A DNA stretch of 64,000 nucleotides from Lachnoanaerobaculum sp. OBRC5-5 (GTDB taxonomy: Bacteria > Bacillota > Clostridia > Lachnospirales > Lachnospiraceae): contig NZ_JH815185.1 of assembly GCF_000296385.1 (NCBI RefSeq), forward strand, positions 2,769,852-2,833,851, in the 5' to 3' direction. A model generated the notes under the pieces. It saw only the letters and a list, made by a program, of their open reading frames with translations, did no database searches and was not told where the DNA came from. The position numbers and the translations under genes were made by a program. Below are positions 62,119 through 64,000 of this stretch, one piece after another. Position 1 is the stretch's first letter. Each line of letters opens with the position of its first letter.

Positions 62119-63495
62119 ATGAGTGAAAGTATCAAATGTAGCAGGGATGAAGCATTTAGAGAGAGAAGTTTAAATGGTGATATGCTTGCATTGGTTATTT
62201 ATACAGGTATGCCGCTGGCGATATATCAGGGACTCAGTCAGTTGTTCAAAATATTTGATACAATAATGGCTGCCCATATAAATGCCGAATCGGTTTCCGC
62301 GGTAGCATATTTGTCACAGCTTATAGCTTTATTGTCTGCCATATCAGGCGGTCTTTCAGTAAGTGCCGGAATAAAGATTTCGAGTGCATTCGGAGAGGGC
62401 GACTATGATATGGTCAAAAAAAGAGTAAGTACTGTTTATTTGACAGCTGCAGTATTTGCGGTTTTGATGTTGGCTGTATTCATTCCGCTGACAGAACCGT
62501 TTTTAAAACTGGCGGCAACACCGGATATACTTATAAAAGCCGGTGCCTCATATTTCAGTATTGAAATTTTGACCATGGCTGTAAGTTTTATAAATAATAT
62601 TTATATTGCAGTGGAGAGGTCAAGGGGGAATACATCAAGAATACTGTGGATGAATATGCTTGTACTGGTATCAAAGCTTATACTTACAGCAATATTTGTA
62701 TACATATTCAACGGCGGATTGCATATGATTGCAATTGCCACCTTATTGTCTCAGAGTATATTGCTTATATTTGCAATATACAACAGTCTTGGAAAAGAAA
62801 GTATTTTCTCATTTGATTTAAAGTTTATCAGCTTTAGAAAAAATGTGGTAAATGATATGTATCTGCTTTCAATTCCTGTTGTGGCGGAAAAGATATTCTT
62901 TTCTTTGGGAAAGACCCTTATAAACAGCATGAGTACCGTATACGGAGCTTTGATGGTTGGAGCATTGGGAGTATCAAATACTCTTGGAGGAATTACAACA
63001 TCACCGCAAAACGGATTTCAAGACGGCAGCAGTGCAATAATAAGCCAGAACTTCGGTGCAGGCAAATATAGGAGAGTGTTAAGCGCATTTTATAATACTG
63101 CAATTGTAAATACCGTAATGGGATTTATAATATGCACGGCAACTTTACTGGGACTGGATTTCTTAAGTAATATTTTTGCAGGAGGAGATATTCATTTTGC
63201 AAAAATGATCAAAGAAGTTTACAGATACGAAGCCGTAGGCTCGTTATTCCTGGGAGTCAATGCGGCAGTGATGTCATTACTTTACGGTTTGGGAAAGACA
63301 AGGATAACGATGATTTTAAATGTGTCAAGAGTCTTTGTATTCAGAATACCGGTACTTTACTTTCTTCAAAATTTTACAAATTTAAAAGATGCAAGTATAG
63401 GTATAGTAATGATGGTAAGCAATATTTCTATAACAGTTATGTCTGTGACAGTGATTTGCTTTGTTATAAGAAATTATAAAAATAAATATTTATAA
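62119..63495 (+). CDS. MATE-family efflux transporter
   Basis: 458 residues, about 12 hydrophobic segments in two halves. The N-terminal half has MPLAIYQGLSQLFKIFDTIM and VAYLSQLIALLSAI; the second half has LSIPVVAEKIFFSLGKTLIN and ISQNFGAGKYRRV, the MATE repeat pattern. Exports drugs or metabolites driven by Na+ or H+. AAAGG precedes the ATG. The next gene begins 18 bp after its stop, so the two may share a transcript. Confidence 0.92.
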   Translation: MSESIKCSRDEAFRERSLNGDMLALVIYTGMPLAIYQGLSQLFKIFDTIMAAHINAESVSAVAYLSQLIALLSAISGGLSVSAGIKISSAFGEGDYDMVKKRVSTVYLTAAVFAVLMLAVFIPLTEPFLKLAATPDILIKAGASYFSIEILTMAVSFINNIYIAVERSRGNTSRILWMNMLVLVSKLILTAIFVYIFNGGLHMIAIATLLSQSILLIFAIYNSLGKESIFSFDLKFISFRKNVVNDMYLLSIPVVAEKIFFSLGKTLINSMSTVYGALMVGALGVSNTLGGITTSPQNGFQDGSSAIISQNFGAGKYRRVLSAFYNTAIVNTVMGFIICTATLLGLDFLSNIFAGGDIHFAKMIKEVYRYEAVGSLFLGVNAAVMSLLYGLGKTRITMILNVSRVFVFRIPVLYFLQNFTNLKDASIGIVMMVSNISITVMSVTVICFVIRNYKNKYL

Positions 63496-63513
63496 TAAAA
63501 AAAGAGGAGAATT

Positions 63514-64000
63514 ATGATGAAAAAGTTAAGTTTGGCAATGGCTGTTTTATTGGCAGGTTCATTAACAGCGTGTACAGGAAATGTAGGTAAGGATGTTTCA
63601 AAGGAAGCACAAACCGGAGAGAGTACAACAGCAAAGAGTGAAGACGGATCTTCAGGTCCTGTTACAATCACATTTAACTGGTGGGGCGGAGATTCCAGAC
63701 ATGAGGCAACCCAAAAGGCAGTAGACGCTTTTATGGCAAAGAATCCTGATATCAAGGTTGAAGTAAACTTCGGTGCATGGACAGACTGGGAGCCCGCAAG
63801 AGCCTTAGAGTTCCAGTCAGGTACGGCGGCAGATCTTTCACAGATCAATATGGACTGGATCAGCAACTATGATGCAAACGGTGATACATTCCTTGATTTA
63901 AACACTGTATCCGATGTTATAGATCTTACTCAGTATGACAGCGCACTTCTTGACAGATCAAAGGATTCAAAGGGTGGACTTGCAGGTGTGCCTATAGCCG
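63514..64000 (+). CDS. Sugar ABC transporter binding lipoprotein, N-terminal part, cut by window edge
   Basis: The visible 162 residues have a lipoprotein signal with lipobox LTAC (Cys about residue 20), an acidic Ser/Thr linker, then ITFNWWGGDSRHEATQKAVD and INMDWISNYDANGD, typical of family 1 solute-binding proteins for oligosaccharides. GAGGAGA precedes ATG 63514 (63517 is also possible). The permeases would lie beyond the window. The AraC regulator upstream is its likely controller. Confidence 0.9.
   Translation, partial: MMKKLSLAMAVLLAGSLTACTGNVGKDVSKEAQTGESTTAKSEDGSSGPVTITFNWWGGDSRHEATQKAVDAFMAKNPDIKVEVNFGAWTDWEPARALEFQSGTAADLSQINMDWISNYDANGDTFLDLNTVSDVIDLTQYDSALLDRSKDSKGGLAGVPIA

Noticed and set aside
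1-64000. tRNA, rRNA or replication origin
   Set aside because: I looked for tRNA-like cloverleaf ends and conserved rRNA segments in the intergenic gaps and saw none; gaps are too short or hold the elements listed.

Overview
The window looks like chromosome from a low-GC, strictly fermentative Clostridia member. Gene content and style fit Lachnospiraceae, perhaps near Lachnoanaerobaculum; this rests on protein style, not on any rRNA or database match. Supporting signs are AAGGAGG-type ribosome sites, Bacillota-style rpoB/rpoC, a fermentative adhE behind a Rex-like site, a class III (anaerobic) ribonucleotide reductase homologue, corrinoid methyl-transfer genes and many binding-protein sugar transporters.

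Layout. (1) 1-7.7 kb: hexuronate catabolism. uxaC (cut by the window edge) and a LacI regulator on the minus strand; uxaA, an IclR regulator, kdgA and kdgK on the plus strand. Together they take glucuronate/galacturonate-derived altronate through KDG and KDPG to pyruvate and glyceraldehyde-3-phosphate. A damaged IS200/IS605 element splits uxaA from the IclR gene. (2) 7.7-15.6 kb: a WYL regulator with its probable targets (GyrI-like and ClbS-like proteins), a ParE/Phd toxin-antitoxin pair, adhE, a small APH-fold kinase and a CDF metal transporter. (3) 15.6-28.5 kb: a large repeat-rich cell-wall protein, then rpoB and rpoC.

(4) 28.5-49.6 kb: a defence island between two near-identical Rpn-type nuclease genes in direct orientation. 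It holds a type III-D CRISPR-Cas operon whose subunit plan (Cas10, Cas7-Cas5-Cas11 fusion, double Cas7, Csx19, Cas7 with insertion) matches the type III-Dv layout. Accessory genes are cas6, a CARF-like protein, an unrecognised protein with a C-terminal HTH-like end, a Csx1-type CARF-HEPN RNase, cas1, cas2 and an NrdD-like glycyl-radical protein without its NrdG activase. A 19-repeat array follows, and the right-hand Rpn unit interrupts its last repeat. Around cas6 sits a family of tiny (24-32 residue) lysine-rich hydrophobic peptides with good ribosome sites, several behind one repeated promoter motif. I recognise no family for them; with the CRISPR-linked NrdD they are the best candidates for something undescribed. 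A decayed WYL regulator and an IS1182 remnant lie at the left edge.

(5) 49.6-55.4 kb: a P-loop kinase, a GH13_18-type sugar phosphorylase and a convergent sugar ABC importer without an ATPase. (6) 55.5-59.4 kb: a corrinoid methyl-transfer operon (corrinoid protein, half-length MtaA-like protein, reductive activator, full MtaA-like methyltransferase) without an obvious substrate-specific methyltransferase. (7) 59.4-64 kb: a von Willebrand A lipoprotein, an AraC regulator, a MATE exporter and the start of another sugar-binding lipoprotein, cut by the window edge.
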